A DNA stretch of 64,000 nt from G963674835 sp963674835 (GCA_963674835.2 CAXXKC010000003.1:1302001-1366000), one strand, 5' to 3'. Positions 33,749-42,793 are shown, counted from the stretch's first letter. Notes: generated by a model from the letters alone, not told the origin. Program-made: numbers and translations.

Positions 33749-34544
33749 AGCCGTTGTTGAGACGGATATCGACGTAGGTGTACTCCTCGACGAGTTCGGG
33801 ATTGCCGTCGGGGGTCTCCGGCCAATCGTAGCGTTCGTAGCGGGTGGGAAGTTTCAACTTGTCGTCGATGAAAATGCGAACGCGGCAGAAGGGGCAGCCC
33901 TCACGGCGTACGGGATGCCATATCTCGATGCAGGTGCAGGGGCGCTGGTTGATCTTGGCGCCGCGCAAGATGCGCACCTTGCAATCGGCCTGACAACGGT
34001 CGGATTCGAGCAGGTGGATCAGACCGCGGCACATGTCGCGCATGCCTAATTCGGTGATTGGGTGGCGGCGGTCCTTCATGGCCATCGAGCCGACGGGGTC
34101 GAGGGTGAGGGTTCCGAAGAGCTTGCCGAGGACGCCCGTGGTGTGGACGAGGAGTTGGTTGTCGTTCTTTCCTTCGACGAAGATGGCCTCGTTACCCTTG
34201 CGGCTGTCGGGGCCGAGGATGTAGGCGTAGACGCTGAAGGGCTGATGGCGGATCTTGACGAAGACGGTCTCGTACTGGCCGAGCTTGCCGTCGACGCGTT
34301 CGCGGGAGACGAGGGTAGACGAGTAATCGGTGACGTTCTTCTGGAGACCTTCGACCTCCTGCCGGGCCCATTGGAGGACGTCGCTGACGGTGACGTTGGC
34401 ATCGGTCTTGTTGTCGCCCGTCGCGAATTGGGGCAGGTCGTTTGGCGAGCCGGCGGTGGACTGGGCACTGGAGATGTTGGGGGAAACGCCCAGCAGCACG
34501 CAGGCGGAGGCAACGAGCAACGTTCGCGAGACAGCCTTGCTCAC
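33699..34544 (-). CDS. Exported DUF1571-type protein
   Basis: This 281-aa protein has a signal peptide (LLVASACVLLGVSPNISSAQ). The mature part has the DUF1571 pattern: DYSSTLVSRERVDGKLGQYETVFVKI, KGNEAIFVEGKNDNQLLVH, then MKDRRHPITELGMRDMCRGLI, and a C-terminal strand-rich region with RIFIDDKLKLPTRYERYDWP. Four cysteines (CRGLI, CQADCK, CTC) and a CPFC pair lie in the second half and could form disulfides outside the cytoplasm. The fold is thought to resemble the LolA/LolB-type beta half-barrel, which would fit lipid or lipoprotein handling, but function is not established. It is the first of three minus-strand genes running right to left. Confidence 0.8.
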   Translation of the reverse strand: MSKAVSRTLLVASACVLLGVSPNISSAQSTAGSPNDLPQFATGDNKTDANVTVSDVLQWARQEVEGLQKNVTDYSSTLVSRERVDGKLGQYETVFVKIRHQPFSVYAYILGPDSRKGNEAIFVEGKNDNQLLVHTTGVLGKLFGTLTLDPVGSMAMKDRRHPITELGMRDMCRGLIHLLESDRCQADCKVRILRGAKINQRPCTCIEIWHPVRREGCPFCRVRIFIDDKLKLPTRYERYDWPETPDGNPELVEEYTYVDIRLNNGFNDAEFDPRNPNYAFP

Positions 34545-34595
34545 TTGCGCTTGCTCCTATCTTCCATGACTTGTGATGTGGAGATACTCAAGGCG

Positions 34596-35093
34596 TCATT
34601 GTGTACGCGCGACGGGCGGGACGTGCGGGTTGGCGGCCACTTGAAACATTCCTACGAGACGCGCGACATGCATGACCTCTTCGCGGTTGAAGCCGGGCGC
34701 TTTTCCGCGGCTAGGATCCAGGGCAGCCAGCATGAGTTCGGCCGACGCGTGCAGGCGATCGCCCAGGTGACTGGTCGTGGAAACGGCGACTCCTTCCTCT
34801 CGGATGGCACGAATGGTTGCGGCATAGACGAGCCGGTCCCCGGGACGGGCCAGGAGGCGGAAGACGACCTTGGATACCTTAGCCAGAACCACCCCCCGCG
34901 TGAAGCGGAAATGTTCTAGGACGAGCAGGCCGGCGGTCTGAGCCATGCCTTCGAGGACCAGCGAAGCGGGCATTATGGGGTAGCTAGGGAAGTGAAATTG
35001 GCCGAAATCCTCGGTGATGGCGAAGTTCTTGACGGCCTTGGCTTGCTGGCCGCTTTGGAATTCGATCAACCGGTCAATCCACGTCCAACGCAC
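34596..35093 (-). CDS. FabZ/FabA-like 3-hydroxyacyl-ACP dehydratase
   Basis: This is a hot-dog fold dehydratase of about 165 aa. The active-site region reads HFPSYPIMPASLVLEGMAQTAGLL, matching FabZ HFPGHPIMPGVLILEAMAQ with catalytic His and Glu kept and two Gly replaced by Ser and Ala. The start is uncertain. GTG 35093 gives MRWTWIDRLIEF, the opening I expect for this family. GTG 35186 adds 31 residues with no family resemblance. Such planctomycete dehydratases usually act in fatty-acid elongation or related lipid synthesis. It lies 20 kb from the PKS modules that lack KR, so any link to them is speculation. Confidence 0.82.
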   Translation of the reverse strand: MRWTWIDRLIEFQSGQQAKAVKNFAITEDFGQFHFPSYPIMPASLVLEGMAQTAGLLVLEHFRFTRGVVLAKVSKVVFRLLARPGDRLVYAATIRAIREEGVAVSTTSHLGDRLHASAELMLAALDPSRGKAPGFNREEVMHVARLVGMFQVAANPHVPPVARTQ

Positions 35094-35255
35094 GGCGCGA
35101 ACTCGCCCTATGAAAAGCAGGTGGACGACGGCAGCGCGGCCCCAATGGCCAAACCGCAGATAGTCAGGCGGCAAACCGGCGGGCACATCCGACCGATTCG
35201 CGCGCGCCGCCCACCTCGATTCAAACCACGGCTGGTGGACGTGTCAACAGGGACC

Positions 35256-35855
35256 TCAACTGGAGGGCGTAGGTGCCGGAGAGGCGGAGCCGGCGGTTTG
35301 GGTCTGGCTGCCGGCAGCGGACTGTCCCCTCTGGAGGCGCAGATCAGTGATAATCACGTCGGCGATGGCTCGCATTCCGAGGACGCCGTTGAGTTGTTCC
35401 TGCACTTGGCGCTTTAGGCCGCTGAGGTCGGGATCTTCGAAATCGGCCCCGTGGGCGCTACGGAGCAGTTCTTCGACGGATTCCTGGACGCGGTGCCGGC
35501 TGGAGAAGAGCTGTTCGCGGGCCTTGCGGTCGACTCCGTCGAGGAGGGAGATGTAGAGGGAGAACTTGGCACCACGAATCGGCGCGCGGGCGGGGTCGGG
35601 ACTTTCGAACTCGAACGATCCGAGTTCGAATTCGGGTGAGACCGCCTGGGTGGCCGCAGCGGGCCGGGAGAGCCGCAAGTAGACGAGCATGCTGGCATTC
35701 CAGGCGAGCGACATGGCCAGCAGGAAGCCAAGCACGCGGTAGTCGAAGAGGATTCGACACCGAGCGGCCGCCCGTCGCCACCAGGCGGTTCCGGCAGGTT
35801 TTGCAGCGGCTTGCTCTTCGTCGCCGGTGGGTGCACGTTCTACTTGTTCAGCCAT
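35256..35855 (-). CDS. Single-pass membrane protein, FliL-like
   Basis: This 199-aa protein has a short cytoplasmic N-terminus, one transmembrane helix (YRVLGFLLAMSLAWNASMLVYLRL, about residues 39-62) and an outer domain. That domain ends in SGLKRQVQEQLNGVLGMRAIADVIITDLRLQRGQ, closely following the FliL pattern of an amphipathic helix before a final strand (LKxxIxxxLNxxL...VxxVxFTDFxxQ). FliL stabilises the flagellar stator. No flagellar genes flank it here, so the role may be a stator-like partner in another machine. A Ser/Thr/Pro-rich tail ends the protein. A terminator-like hairpin lies 140 bp upstream. Confidence 0.55.
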   Translation of the reverse strand: MAEQVERAPTGDEEQAAAKPAGTAWWRRAAARCRILFDYRVLGFLLAMSLAWNASMLVYLRLSRPAAATQAVSPEFELGSFEFESPDPARAPIRGAKFSLYISLLDGVDRKAREQLFSSRHRVQESVEELLRSAHGADFEDPDLSGLKRQVQEQLNGVLGMRAIADVIITDLRLQRGQSAAGSQTQTAGSASPAPTPSS

Positions 35856-36575
35856 GCTCGAGCTCCCGTCGGGTCGGGATTGCGGAATCGGGCACCCCCC
35901 TTGAGGTGTACACCATCCCGATTTCGCCCAATCAACTGTAGCTCATCGCACGGTTGAGGAGGGTCTGGCCGTTGGCGAGGGTCGCCGAGCGCAATAAAAA
36001 GGGGGCCACTGACGAGCCACATCCACAGTGGCCTGAACGGATGGCAAGGGCAAGGTAACCACCCGATCCCCAATCGTCAGGGGCCCCACGGGCCAGCCTC
36101 ATTTGTTGGCAACGCCAGGCGTTGCTCGGCACGTTGCTTTTGCACATCGCGTGCCAAGATGTGTCGGGCGATGCTCTCCGGCAGAGGCCATAATTGCAAG
36201 CCTTTTATATGGAAGCACTTACAGAGATCACATTTGTCGGAGTTGGGCTGATTGGACCTGTGCGGGCGAGGCTTTCGGCATGTTTCATTCCGCAGCAGTT
36301 TGCGCGGTTTTGCAGTGCAATTGGCTGCAACCGAATGAGTGTTGCAAATTGCTACACGTGCCGGCCGTCGGGAATGTGGGTGGGAGGGGTAGTGCTCGTG
36401 GTTTCGGCCGCGGGTCGTATACTGGTCAGGTATGCGGAGTGCTTCGATGGCGTGCGGAATAGGGGTTGAGCCTTCAGTGACCGATTGGCGCTGCGGGACG
36501 GGCCAGCGGTGGCACCTCAAGATGACGGCCTAGTGGAGTTCGAGTGTGTGACCCGATCAGGAGGCGCGTTTGCCG
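35856..36575. other. Gene-poor region with a candidate minus-strand small RNA
   Basis: No convincing protein gene is seen in about 700 bp. The minus strand carries an intrinsic terminator (35991-36033), and a perfect dyad GCAACGCC-A-GGCGTTGC lies near 36109-36125. The AT-richer part at about 36190-36330 could hold promoters. The plus-strand lipid kinase starts at the right end after AGGAGG (36559-36564). Confidence 0.4.
35991..36033 (-). terminator. Intrinsic terminator on the minus strand
   Basis: GGCCACTG pairs perfectly with CAGTGGCC (36033-36026 with 36011-36004 on the minus strand, loop of 14). It is followed on that strand by CCC and TTTTTATT. There is no protein gene on this strand for about 500 bp upstream, so it ends either an untranslated RNA or a leader before the FliL-like gene. 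Confidence 0.65.
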
Positions 36576-37535
36576 ATGACGATCACCAAGCTGCACCCAT
36601 CGAACGATCGAGTTGTGATTTCTGTGAACCCCAAAGCCGGCCGGCGTTCGGCTCGGGAGTTGGTCGAGCGTTTGGTCGGGTTGCTGACGGGCGGTGGTTT
36701 GAGTGTGGAGTTGCATGAGGATCTGGGAGAGGCGGCGTCGCTGGCGAATCGTTGGCATGCCGAGGGCAACTTGCGAGCTCTGGTGGGAGTGGGAGGCGAC
36801 GGCACGTTGGCAGAGCTGGTCAACAGGACCAACGAGGGGGTTCCGATCACCGTTCTGGCGTGTGGAACGGCCAACCTCGTGGCGAAGCACCTTGGGTTGT
36901 GCGACCGACCGGAACGACTGTGCGAGACGATTCGTGCGGGCACAATCACGCAGCTCGACGTGGGGCAGGTGGGTGGTCGGATGTTCCTGCTGGTGCTGGG
37001 CTGCGGATTCGACGCCGTTGTGGTGGAGCGACTGCACGCGTGGCGGTTGGCTCGGGGCGGTGCCCACATCAACTACTTCAGCTATTTGAAACCAATCCTG
37101 GAGTCGATACGTACCTATGAGTATCCGGCGATCCAGGTAGAATGTCTTGACCCACCGGAGGGACCTCCCCGCGACGTTCCACGGTCGGTAACGGCCCGTT
37201 GGGTCTTCGCTTTGAACCTTCCGCGGTATGGTTGGGGGTTGCGGCTGGCGCCGGAAGCCAAGGCTGGCGATGGTTTGTTGGACGTATATACGTTCGACCG
37301 AGGTTCGCTGTGGAGCGGTCTTCGATACGTCGTCGCCGCTCAGTTCGGTGTGCATCATCACCTGCCGGATTGCAGACTCCAACGAGGTCGCCGGTTCCGG
37401 ATCACGTCGGAGCAGCCCGTGGCATACCAGTTGGACGGGGATCCGGGCGGGATGCTGCCGGCCGAAGTAGAATTGTTGCCCGGACGTTTGACATTTGTGG
37501 TCCCGCCGTCCAGTGAGATCAGCGGGACACGTTAG
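36576..37535 (+). CDS. Diacylglycerol/lipid kinase family protein
   Basis: This DAGK-type catalytic domain protein (about 319 aa) phosphorylates a lipid hydroxyl with ATP at the membrane. It opens VVISVNPKAGRRSARELVERL, then has the nucleotide loop VGVGGDGTLAELVNRT, then VLACGTANLVAKHLGL, the usual GGDGT and GTxN motifs. The C-terminal beta domain ends with VAYQLDGDPGG, the conserved DGE-like element. Length fits the YegS/DgkB group. Start ATG 36576 is 11 bases after AGGAGG; TTG 36570 is also possible. It ends 14 bp before kdsA, so the two are probably one operon. Substrate cannot be read from sequence. Confidence 0.88.
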   Translation: MTITKLHPSNDRVVISVNPKAGRRSARELVERLVGLLTGGGLSVELHEDLGEAASLANRWHAEGNLRALVGVGGDGTLAELVNRTNEGVPITVLACGTANLVAKHLGLCDRPERLCETIRAGTITQLDVGQVGGRMFLLVLGCGFDAVVVERLHAWRLARGGAHINYFSYLKPILESIRTYEYPAIQVECLDPPEGPPRDVPRSVTARWVFALNLPRYGWGLRLAPEAKAGDGLLDVYTFDRGSLWSGLRYVVAAQFGVHHHLPDCRLQRGRRFRITSEQPVAYQLDGDPGGMLPAEVELLPGRLTFVVPPSSEISGTR

Positions 37536-37549
37536 AGAATGAGACTGGC

Positions 37550-38380
37550 GTGCTTGAGAACCCCGTAAGGATCGGACCGTACCGCTGTGGCCGCGGGGCC
37601 CCGTTGCTTGTGATCGCCGGCCCGTGCGTGATCGAGAGCGAGGAGTCGACGCTAGAGATCGCCCGGCGTCTGCGGGAGATGGCCGACGCGTTGGATTTGG
37701 CCGTGGTGTTCAAGGCGTCGTTCGACAAGGCGAATCGCACCAGCGCAGACGCGTACCGAGGGCCGGGATTGGAGCGGGGTCTGGCGATTCTGAGGAGTGC
37801 CCACGAAGCGACCGGTTTGCCGGTCACGACCGACATTCACGAGCCGTCGCAGGCGGGACCGGTCGGCGAGGTGTGTGATTTGCTTCAGATACCGGCCTTT
37901 CTGGCTCGCCAGACGGACCTGTTGTCGGCGGCGGCTCGGACGGGGCGGCCCGTACACGTGAAGAAGGGGCAGTTTCTGGCGCCGAGCGACATGGCCCACG
38001 TGCTGGGCAAGCTCGAGGCGCACGGCTGCCGGCAGGCGTTGCTGTGCGAGCGGGGGACGTTTTTTGGGTACGGCCAACTGGTGAACGACATGCGGGCAAT
38101 TCCGCAGATGAAGGCATTGGGCGTGCCGGTAGTTTTCGATGCGACTCACAGCGTGCAGCAGCCTGGCGGGCTGGGAGGCGCCACGGGGGGAAATCGGGAG
38201 ACGGTGGAGCCGTTGGCGCGGGCGGCAACGGCCATTGGAGTTGACGGGCTATTCTTCGAAACTCATCCGTCGCCCGAGAAGGCTCGAAGTGACGGACCAA
38301 ACATGGTCCCACTGGACCGCTTCCAGGGGCTCTTGGAACGATTGATCGCTATTCGCCGCACGGTGGAGGATTTCTCGTGA
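37550..38380 (+). CDS. kdsA: 3-deoxy-D-manno-octulosonate 8-phosphate synthase
   Basis: KdsA condenses phosphoenolpyruvate with arabinose 5-phosphate to give Kdo-8-phosphate for lipid A-core synthesis. The TIM-barrel landmarks are present: VIAGPCVIESEE, FKASFDKANRTS, TTDIHEPSQ, KKGQFLAPSDM, CERGTFFGYGQL, FDATHSVQQPGG and FFETHPSPEKARSDGPNM. The Cys in AGPC, the His in THSVQ, the Glu in FFETH and the Asp in SDGPN match the metal ligands of the metal-dependent class (as in Aquifex), not the metal-free E. coli type. The start is GTG 37550 just after the lipid kinase. The stop overlaps the next gene by 4 bases (GTGA). Confidence 0.96.
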   Translation: MLENPVRIGPYRCGRGAPLLVIAGPCVIESEESTLEIARRLREMADALDLAVVFKASFDKANRTSADAYRGPGLERGLAILRSAHEATGLPVTTDIHEPSQAGPVGEVCDLLQIPAFLARQTDLLSAAARTGRPVHVKKGQFLAPSDMAHVLGKLEAHGCRQALLCERGTFFGYGQLVNDMRAIPQMKALGVPVVFDATHSVQQPGGLGGATGGNRETVEPLARAATAIGVDGLFFETHPSPEKARSDGPNMVPLDRFQGLLERLIAIRRTVEDFS

Positions 38381-40101
38381 ATTGTCGTATGCTCATCGCT
38401 CGTGGTTTGGGGCCGGGCCGGCATTTTGCCCTGGGGGTCTCTGCGACGGCCGCGTTGTTGCTGGCAGCCATGGTTCTGGCCAGTGGCGGCTGCGGCAAAT
38501 CGCCATCGTCGTCCGGCTTCAGCACGCCGCACCAATCCGGGCAACCGAAGAAGGTGACCGATGAGTTGATGCATCACTCCATCGATGCGCTGTATCGGCT
38601 CGAAGAGTTTCAGGGCGGCGAGATGATGCGACGAACGCTGGACCGGTTGGATCAGTGGGCGCGGCAACAGCAGCCGGTGGCCGGGTGGCAGCCGGACCCG
38701 ATGCTGGCGACGCTTCCGAAGCCGCTTGCGGAACTGCCGGTGGTGAAGGACCTCGATAAGGTGCAATTCAGGCACGCGGACGGGGTGTCGTTGCAGGAAG
38801 CGATTTGGCTTCGTGACGCGTCGAACTGGGCCAAGGGGGAGGACGTGGACGATCTGGCGAGGGCGGGGAACCTGTTCGACTGGACCGTGCGGAATGTGCA
38901 GTTGGAGGCGGACGAACCGCTGAGCGGGATGTCGGAACGCGTCATGCAGTTGCCCTGGGAGACGCTGTTGCTGGGCCGAGGGACGGCATGGGAACGGGCG
39001 TGGGTCTTCATTCTTCTGGCACGTCAACAAGGGATCGATGCGTTCGTTCTCGGCACGCGGGAGGGAGAGGGCGCGGCGGCGAAGGTTGAGCCGTGGCTGG
39101 TGGCCGTTTTGAAGGACGGCGAGATGTACTTGTTCGATCCGATGCTGGGATTGCCCATTCCCGGCCCCGACGGCCCCCAACTGGACGAGCGAGGCGAGTT
39201 GGAGATCCGTCCGGCGACGCTGGCCCAAGTGCGGGCCGACGAGAAACTACTGAAACAGCTCGACGCGGACGCCAAGCATCCGTATCGGGTCAAGCCGTCG
39301 CAGCTGAAGAATGTTGTGGCACTGCTGGAGGCTTCTCCGGCGTATTTGCAGCAGCGTATGGCGATGATCGAATCGCGCCTGGCCGGTGCGGAACGCATGG
39401 TGCTCACCGCGGCTCCGTCGGCGCAGGCGGAACGGGTGAAGGCGACGAAACAGATCGAGGACGTTCGGCTTTGGACGTATCCTTACGATCAAATCGCGCA
39501 GCGGGAACAGTTGGGCGATCGGGCCGTGCGCTGGCAGCAATTGATGTTCCTTCCGTTCGAGACGGGGCAGAACCCGGTGCTGTGGAAAGGGCGCGTGCTG
39601 CATCTGAAGGGCGTGTTCTCCGGCGACTCGAACGCGGTGATGTACTATCAGATGGCTCGTCCGTCGGACCGGGAGTTGGCAGCATCGCGTTTGCCGGTGC
39701 CGATCATGAATGTTCTTCGATTGGCGAAGCTGGATGCCAGCTATTGGCTGGGGTTGATCGCACAGGTCGAGGGGAACTACGCGTCGGCGATCGACTACCT
39801 GTCGAAGCGGACCTTGTTGCAGTCGCTAGAGAACGGACCATGGAATCACGGGGCTCACTACAACTTGGCCCGGATCTACGAAGCCCAACATAACTACCCC
39901 AGGGCGATCGAGACCTACCGCGTCGACCCGTCGGATCCGGAGTATGCGGGTCATCTGCTTCGCGCGCGGTGGCTGGAATCGCTCACGGCGGGCAAGGAGA
40001 AACCGTCGAAGCCGGCTGCAACCGAAGGGGAGAAGGCTCCTGAGAGTCCGAAGGAGGAGATGCCGGCGTTGCCCACGCTGCCATCGCTTCCGAGCAAGTA
40101 G
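38377..40101 (+). CDS. Lipoprotein with TPR-like tail and degenerate transglutaminase-like core
   Basis: This 574-aa protein has a lipoprotein signal (ALLLAAMVLASGGCGK, lipobox SGGC). Residues about 150-265 follow a transglutaminase-like layout: LPWETLLLGRGTAWERAWVFILLARQQGIDAFVLG, then PWLVAVLKDGEMYLFDPMLG. The catalytic Cys is replaced (GTAWER) and the His position is not conserved, so it should not be an active enzyme. Residues about 450-530 hold two TPR-like helices (YWLGLIAQVEGNYASAIDYL, AHYNLARIYEAQHNYPRAIETY). A Lys/Glu/Pro tail closes it. The GTG start overlaps the kdsA stop by 4 bases (coupled translation). Probably a membrane-anchored scaffold; function unknown. Confidence 0.7.
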   Translation: MNCRMLIARGLGPGRHFALGVSATAALLLAAMVLASGGCGKSPSSSGFSTPHQSGQPKKVTDELMHHSIDALYRLEEFQGGEMMRRTLDRLDQWARQQQPVAGWQPDPMLATLPKPLAELPVVKDLDKVQFRHADGVSLQEAIWLRDASNWAKGEDVDDLARAGNLFDWTVRNVQLEADEPLSGMSERVMQLPWETLLLGRGTAWERAWVFILLARQQGIDAFVLGTREGEGAAAKVEPWLVAVLKDGEMYLFDPMLGLPIPGPDGPQLDERGELEIRPATLAQVRADEKLLKQLDADAKHPYRVKPSQLKNVVALLEASPAYLQQRMAMIESRLAGAERMVLTAAPSAQAERVKATKQIEDVRLWTYPYDQIAQREQLGDRAVRWQQLMFLPFETGQNPVLWKGRVLHLKGVFSGDSNAVMYYQMARPSDRELAASRLPVPIMNVLRLAKLDASYWLGLIAQVEGNYASAIDYLSKRTLLQSLENGPWNHGAHYNLARIYEAQHNYPRAIETYRVDPSDPEYAGHLLRARWLESLTAGKEKPSKPAATEGEKAPESPKEEMPALPTLPSLPSK

Positions 40102-40364
40102 TCGGCCACAGGCAAAAGTGCGTGGGGACCGGGGGATGGCGAGGGTCTGCGATAGCGGAGGCGCGCCCTCGGACCTCCATAAAGGGGACACCATCCCCCC
40201 ATATGCAGAATGAGCCTTGCGGTTGTCTGGCCTGGGAAAGCGATCGGTGGCGGAGTGGCGGCAACCTTGTGGGTTCGGTGGGAAGACGATAAGATCAAGG
40301 GTTTCCGGAGTTGCGGGAGACATGCCGGGTAGCCGGCGCGATGAGAGACAGGCAGGATGACGCG

Positions 40365-40625
40365 ATGAAAGAAGGCATTCACCCGAAGTACGTCGAAACC
40401 AAGGTCACGTGCGGTTGTGGTAGTACGTTCACCACGCGAAGCACCAAGGCCGAGTTGAAGGTGGACATTTGCAGCGCGTGCCATCCCTTCTACACCGGCA
40501 AGCTCAAGTACGTCGATACGGCCGGACGTATCGAGAAATTCAAGAACAAGTTCGCCGCAACCGGCTACGCCAGTGTGAAACGAGCCAAGAAGCAGGCGGC
40601 GGCCAGCGAGCCGTCGGAGTCGTAA
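40365..40625 (+). CDS. rpmE: 50S ribosomal protein L31 (zinc type)
   Basis: The protein starts MKEGIHPKYVETKVTCGCGS at ATG 40365, the canonical L31 opening. Zinc ligands are CGC and CSAC, so it is the Cys-containing form rather than the zinc-free paralogue made in zinc starvation. YTGKLKYVDTAGRIEKFKNKF matches the family C-terminal end. A basic Lys/Ala-rich tail extends it to 86 aa. A longer in-frame start upstream (40311) adds residues unlike L31. It precedes prfA and prmC, a common neighbourhood in bacteria. Confidence 0.95.
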   Translation: MKEGIHPKYVETKVTCGCGSTFTTRSTKAELKVDICSACHPFYTGKLKYVDTAGRIEKFKNKFAATGYASVKRAKKQAAASEPSES

Positions 40626-40789
40626 GTAGGCCGCGTCGCCGGGGTGCGAAGACCGCGGCAACCGACCGATGGTTCGATGGGAGGCCGGAAGACCGGGGGC
40701 GAGTGGTCAGACGTGGCTTCTTTGCCGGGCGAGCTTCGCTGAGAAGCTGACGGCAGTCCGACCCGGGCATGGGCTATGGCACGGCGGCT

Positions 40790-41863
40790 ATGCGCAAGAT
40801 TCTCGAAGAAAAACTGCGTCGTTTCGAAGAGCTGGAGAAGCTGCTCGTCGACCCCGAGGTTGCGGCGGACTCGGCTCGCTTGTCGGCGATTGCTCGGGAA
40901 CACGGGTCGGTGGCCAAGCTGGCCACGAAGTTTCGGCGATTCAAGCAGTTGAACGGGCAGATTCTCGAAGCGCAGGAGATGTCGCGCGGTCCGGACCCCG
41001 AGATGCGTGAGTTGGCAGAAGCGGAACTGCCAGGGCTGCGGCACGAGCGCGACCGTCTGTGGGATGACCTGCTGGACCTGACGATCGGCGGCGAGGACGC
41101 CAATCGGACGCGGTGCATCATGGAGATCCGGGCGGGGACCGGGGGCGACGAGGCCGCGTTGTTCGCCCGGGATTTGTACGAGATGTACAAGCACTACGCC
41201 GAGGACCGCCGCTGGAAGGTGGAGATCCTCGACATGAACTCGACAGAACTGGGTGGTTTCAAGGAGATCATCCTCGGGCTGGAAGGGGAGGACGTGTATC
41301 GCCGCATGCAGTACGAAAGCGGCGGCCACCGCGTGCAGCGCGTTCCGGAGACGGAGGCGAAGGGGCGGATCCATACGTCGGCGGCGACCGTGGCGGTGAT
41401 GGCCGAGCCGGAAGATGTGGAAATCGACCTGAAGCCGGACGACTTTCGTAAAGACATCTTTCATGCCAGCGGTCCCGGCGGGCAGCACGTGAACAAGACG
41501 GCTTCGGCGATCCGATTGACGCACTACGAAACGGGGATCGTGGTCAGTTGCCAGGACGAGAAGAGCCAGCACAAGAACTTTGCCAAGGCGTTGCGGGTGC
41601 TGAAGACCCGGCTGTACGAAGCGAGGCGTGAGAGCGAGCACGCCAAGCGGGCCAGCGAGCGCAAGAGCAAGGTGGGTTCGGGAGACCGCAGCCAGCGGAT
41701 TCGAACGTACAACTTTCCTGAGAACCGCGTGACCGATCACCGCATCAACCTGACGCTCTACAAACTGGACAGCATATTGGCGGGGAACCTCGATCCGGTG
41801 ATCGAGGGTTTGCTGGAGTACGAGCGCCAGGAGCAACGTGCGGCGTTTGGAAACGTGGAGTGA
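40790..41863 (+). CDS. prfA: Peptide chain release factor 1
   Basis: RF1 reads UAA and UAG stops and triggers peptide release. Key parts: N-terminal helical domain (MRKILEEKLRRFEELEKLL), EIRAGTGGDEAALFARDLYEMY, RVQRVPETEAKGRIHTSAATVAVM containing the RF1-type recognition region, and the GGQ loop ASGPGGQHVNKTASAIR. The end (YNFPENRVTDHRINLTLYKLD) is typical. About 357 aa, normal size. ATG 40769 would add MGYGTAA, which is less family-like. GGQ is expected to be methylated by PrmC, encoded next, 42 bp downstream. Confidence 0.95.
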   Translation: MRKILEEKLRRFEELEKLLVDPEVAADSARLSAIAREHGSVAKLATKFRRFKQLNGQILEAQEMSRGPDPEMRELAEAELPGLRHERDRLWDDLLDLTIGGEDANRTRCIMEIRAGTGGDEAALFARDLYEMYKHYAEDRRWKVEILDMNSTELGGFKEIILGLEGEDVYRRMQYESGGHRVQRVPETEAKGRIHTSAATVAVMAEPEDVEIDLKPDDFRKDIFHASGPGGQHVNKTASAIRLTHYETGIVVSCQDEKSQHKNFAKALRVLKTRLYEARRESEHAKRASERKSKVGSGDRSQRIRTYNFPENRVTDHRINLTLYKLDSILAGNLDPVIEGLLEYERQEQRAAFGNVE

Positions 41864-41905
41864 GCGGACCGCGCCTGTGATTCCAGCCTTGCTGCGGGAG
41901 CCGAC

Positions 41906-42793
41906 ATGCCTCCGACTGACGTGTGGACCGTCGGCCGCTTGTTGCAGTGGACGACCACGTATTTGAAGCAGCACGGCACGGAGAACGCCCGCCTAGACGC
42001 CGAGGTTCTGCTGGCGCAAGCGTTGGATTGCCAGCGGATCGATCTGTACACGCGATTCGAAGAGGTGCCCGCGGAGGCGGCGCGTGGGGCGTTTCGCGAG
42101 TTGGTTCGCCGGCGTGCGGAGGGCGTGCCAGTGGCGTACCTGGTCGGCCACCGCGAGTTCTATTCGCTGTCGTTTCAGGTGACGCCGGCGGTGCTTATTC
42201 CGCGTCCGGAAACGGAGTTTCTGGTGGTGGCGTTGGTGGATTTGGCGCGGCAGAGGCCGGCCGAGGCGGCGCCAGCGATCTGCGACGTGGGGACGGGCAG
42301 CGGGATCGTCGCCGTGTGTGCGGCGAAGCAGCTTGCGAATTGCCACGTGACGGCGATCGATGTGAGTGCGGAAGCGCTGGAGGTCGCCCGCGCGAATGTC
42401 GAGGCGCATGGCGTGGGACGGCAGGTCGAGGTGGTTCAGGGCGATTTGCTGTCGGGTTTGTCGGCACGGCCGCAGTTCGATTTCATCGTGAGCAATCCGC
42501 CCTACGTGAGCGAGGCCGAGTTCGACAAGCTGGCGCGCGAGGTTCGGGACCACGAACCGCGTCGGGCACTGGTGGCCGGCCCACGCGGCACGGAGACGAT
42601 TGAGGCGTTGCTTCCGCAGGCGGCAGAAAGGCTGCTGCCGGGCGGTCACCTGTTGCTGGAGATCAGCCCGATGATCCATGACGCCGTGCTTGGGCTAATC
42701 GAGGCGGAGAAGTGCCTGGAGCCGGGTGCGACGATCAAGGACCTGGCGCGGTTGCCACGGGTCGTCCACGCGATACGAAAGCCGTCGGCGTAG
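41906..42793 (+). CDS. prmC: Release factor glutamine methyltransferase
   Basis: PrmC methylates the glutamine of the GGQ loop of release factors, using S-adenosylmethionine. Seen: N-terminal helical domain (WTVGRLLQWTTTYLKQHG, ARLDAEVLLAQAL), substrate-binding stretch PVAYLVGHREFYSLSFQVTP, SAM motif ICDVGTGSGIVAVCAA, and the catalytic NPPY in FIVSNPPYVSEAEFD. Length 295 aa is standard. The start ATG 41906 follows prfA closely, and murA begins 3 bp after the stop, so prfA-prmC-murA is one transcription unit. Confidence 0.95.
   Translation: MPPTDVWTVGRLLQWTTTYLKQHGTENARLDAEVLLAQALDCQRIDLYTRFEEVPAEAARGAFRELVRRRAEGVPVAYLVGHREFYSLSFQVTPAVLIPRPETEFLVVALVDLARQRPAEAAPAICDVGTGSGIVAVCAAKQLANCHVTAIDVSAEALEVARANVEAHGVGRQVEVVQGDLLSGLSARPQFDFIVSNPPYVSEAEFDKLAREVRDHEPRRALVAGPRGTETIEALLPQAAERLLPGGHLLLEISPMIHDAVLGLIEAEKCLEPGATIKDLARLPRVVHAIRKPSA

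Noticed and set aside
36077..36520. A 147-codon minus-strand protein frame
   Set aside because: Low-complexity composition, no recognised motif, and it runs into the intrinsic terminator; a noncoding transcript explains the site better.
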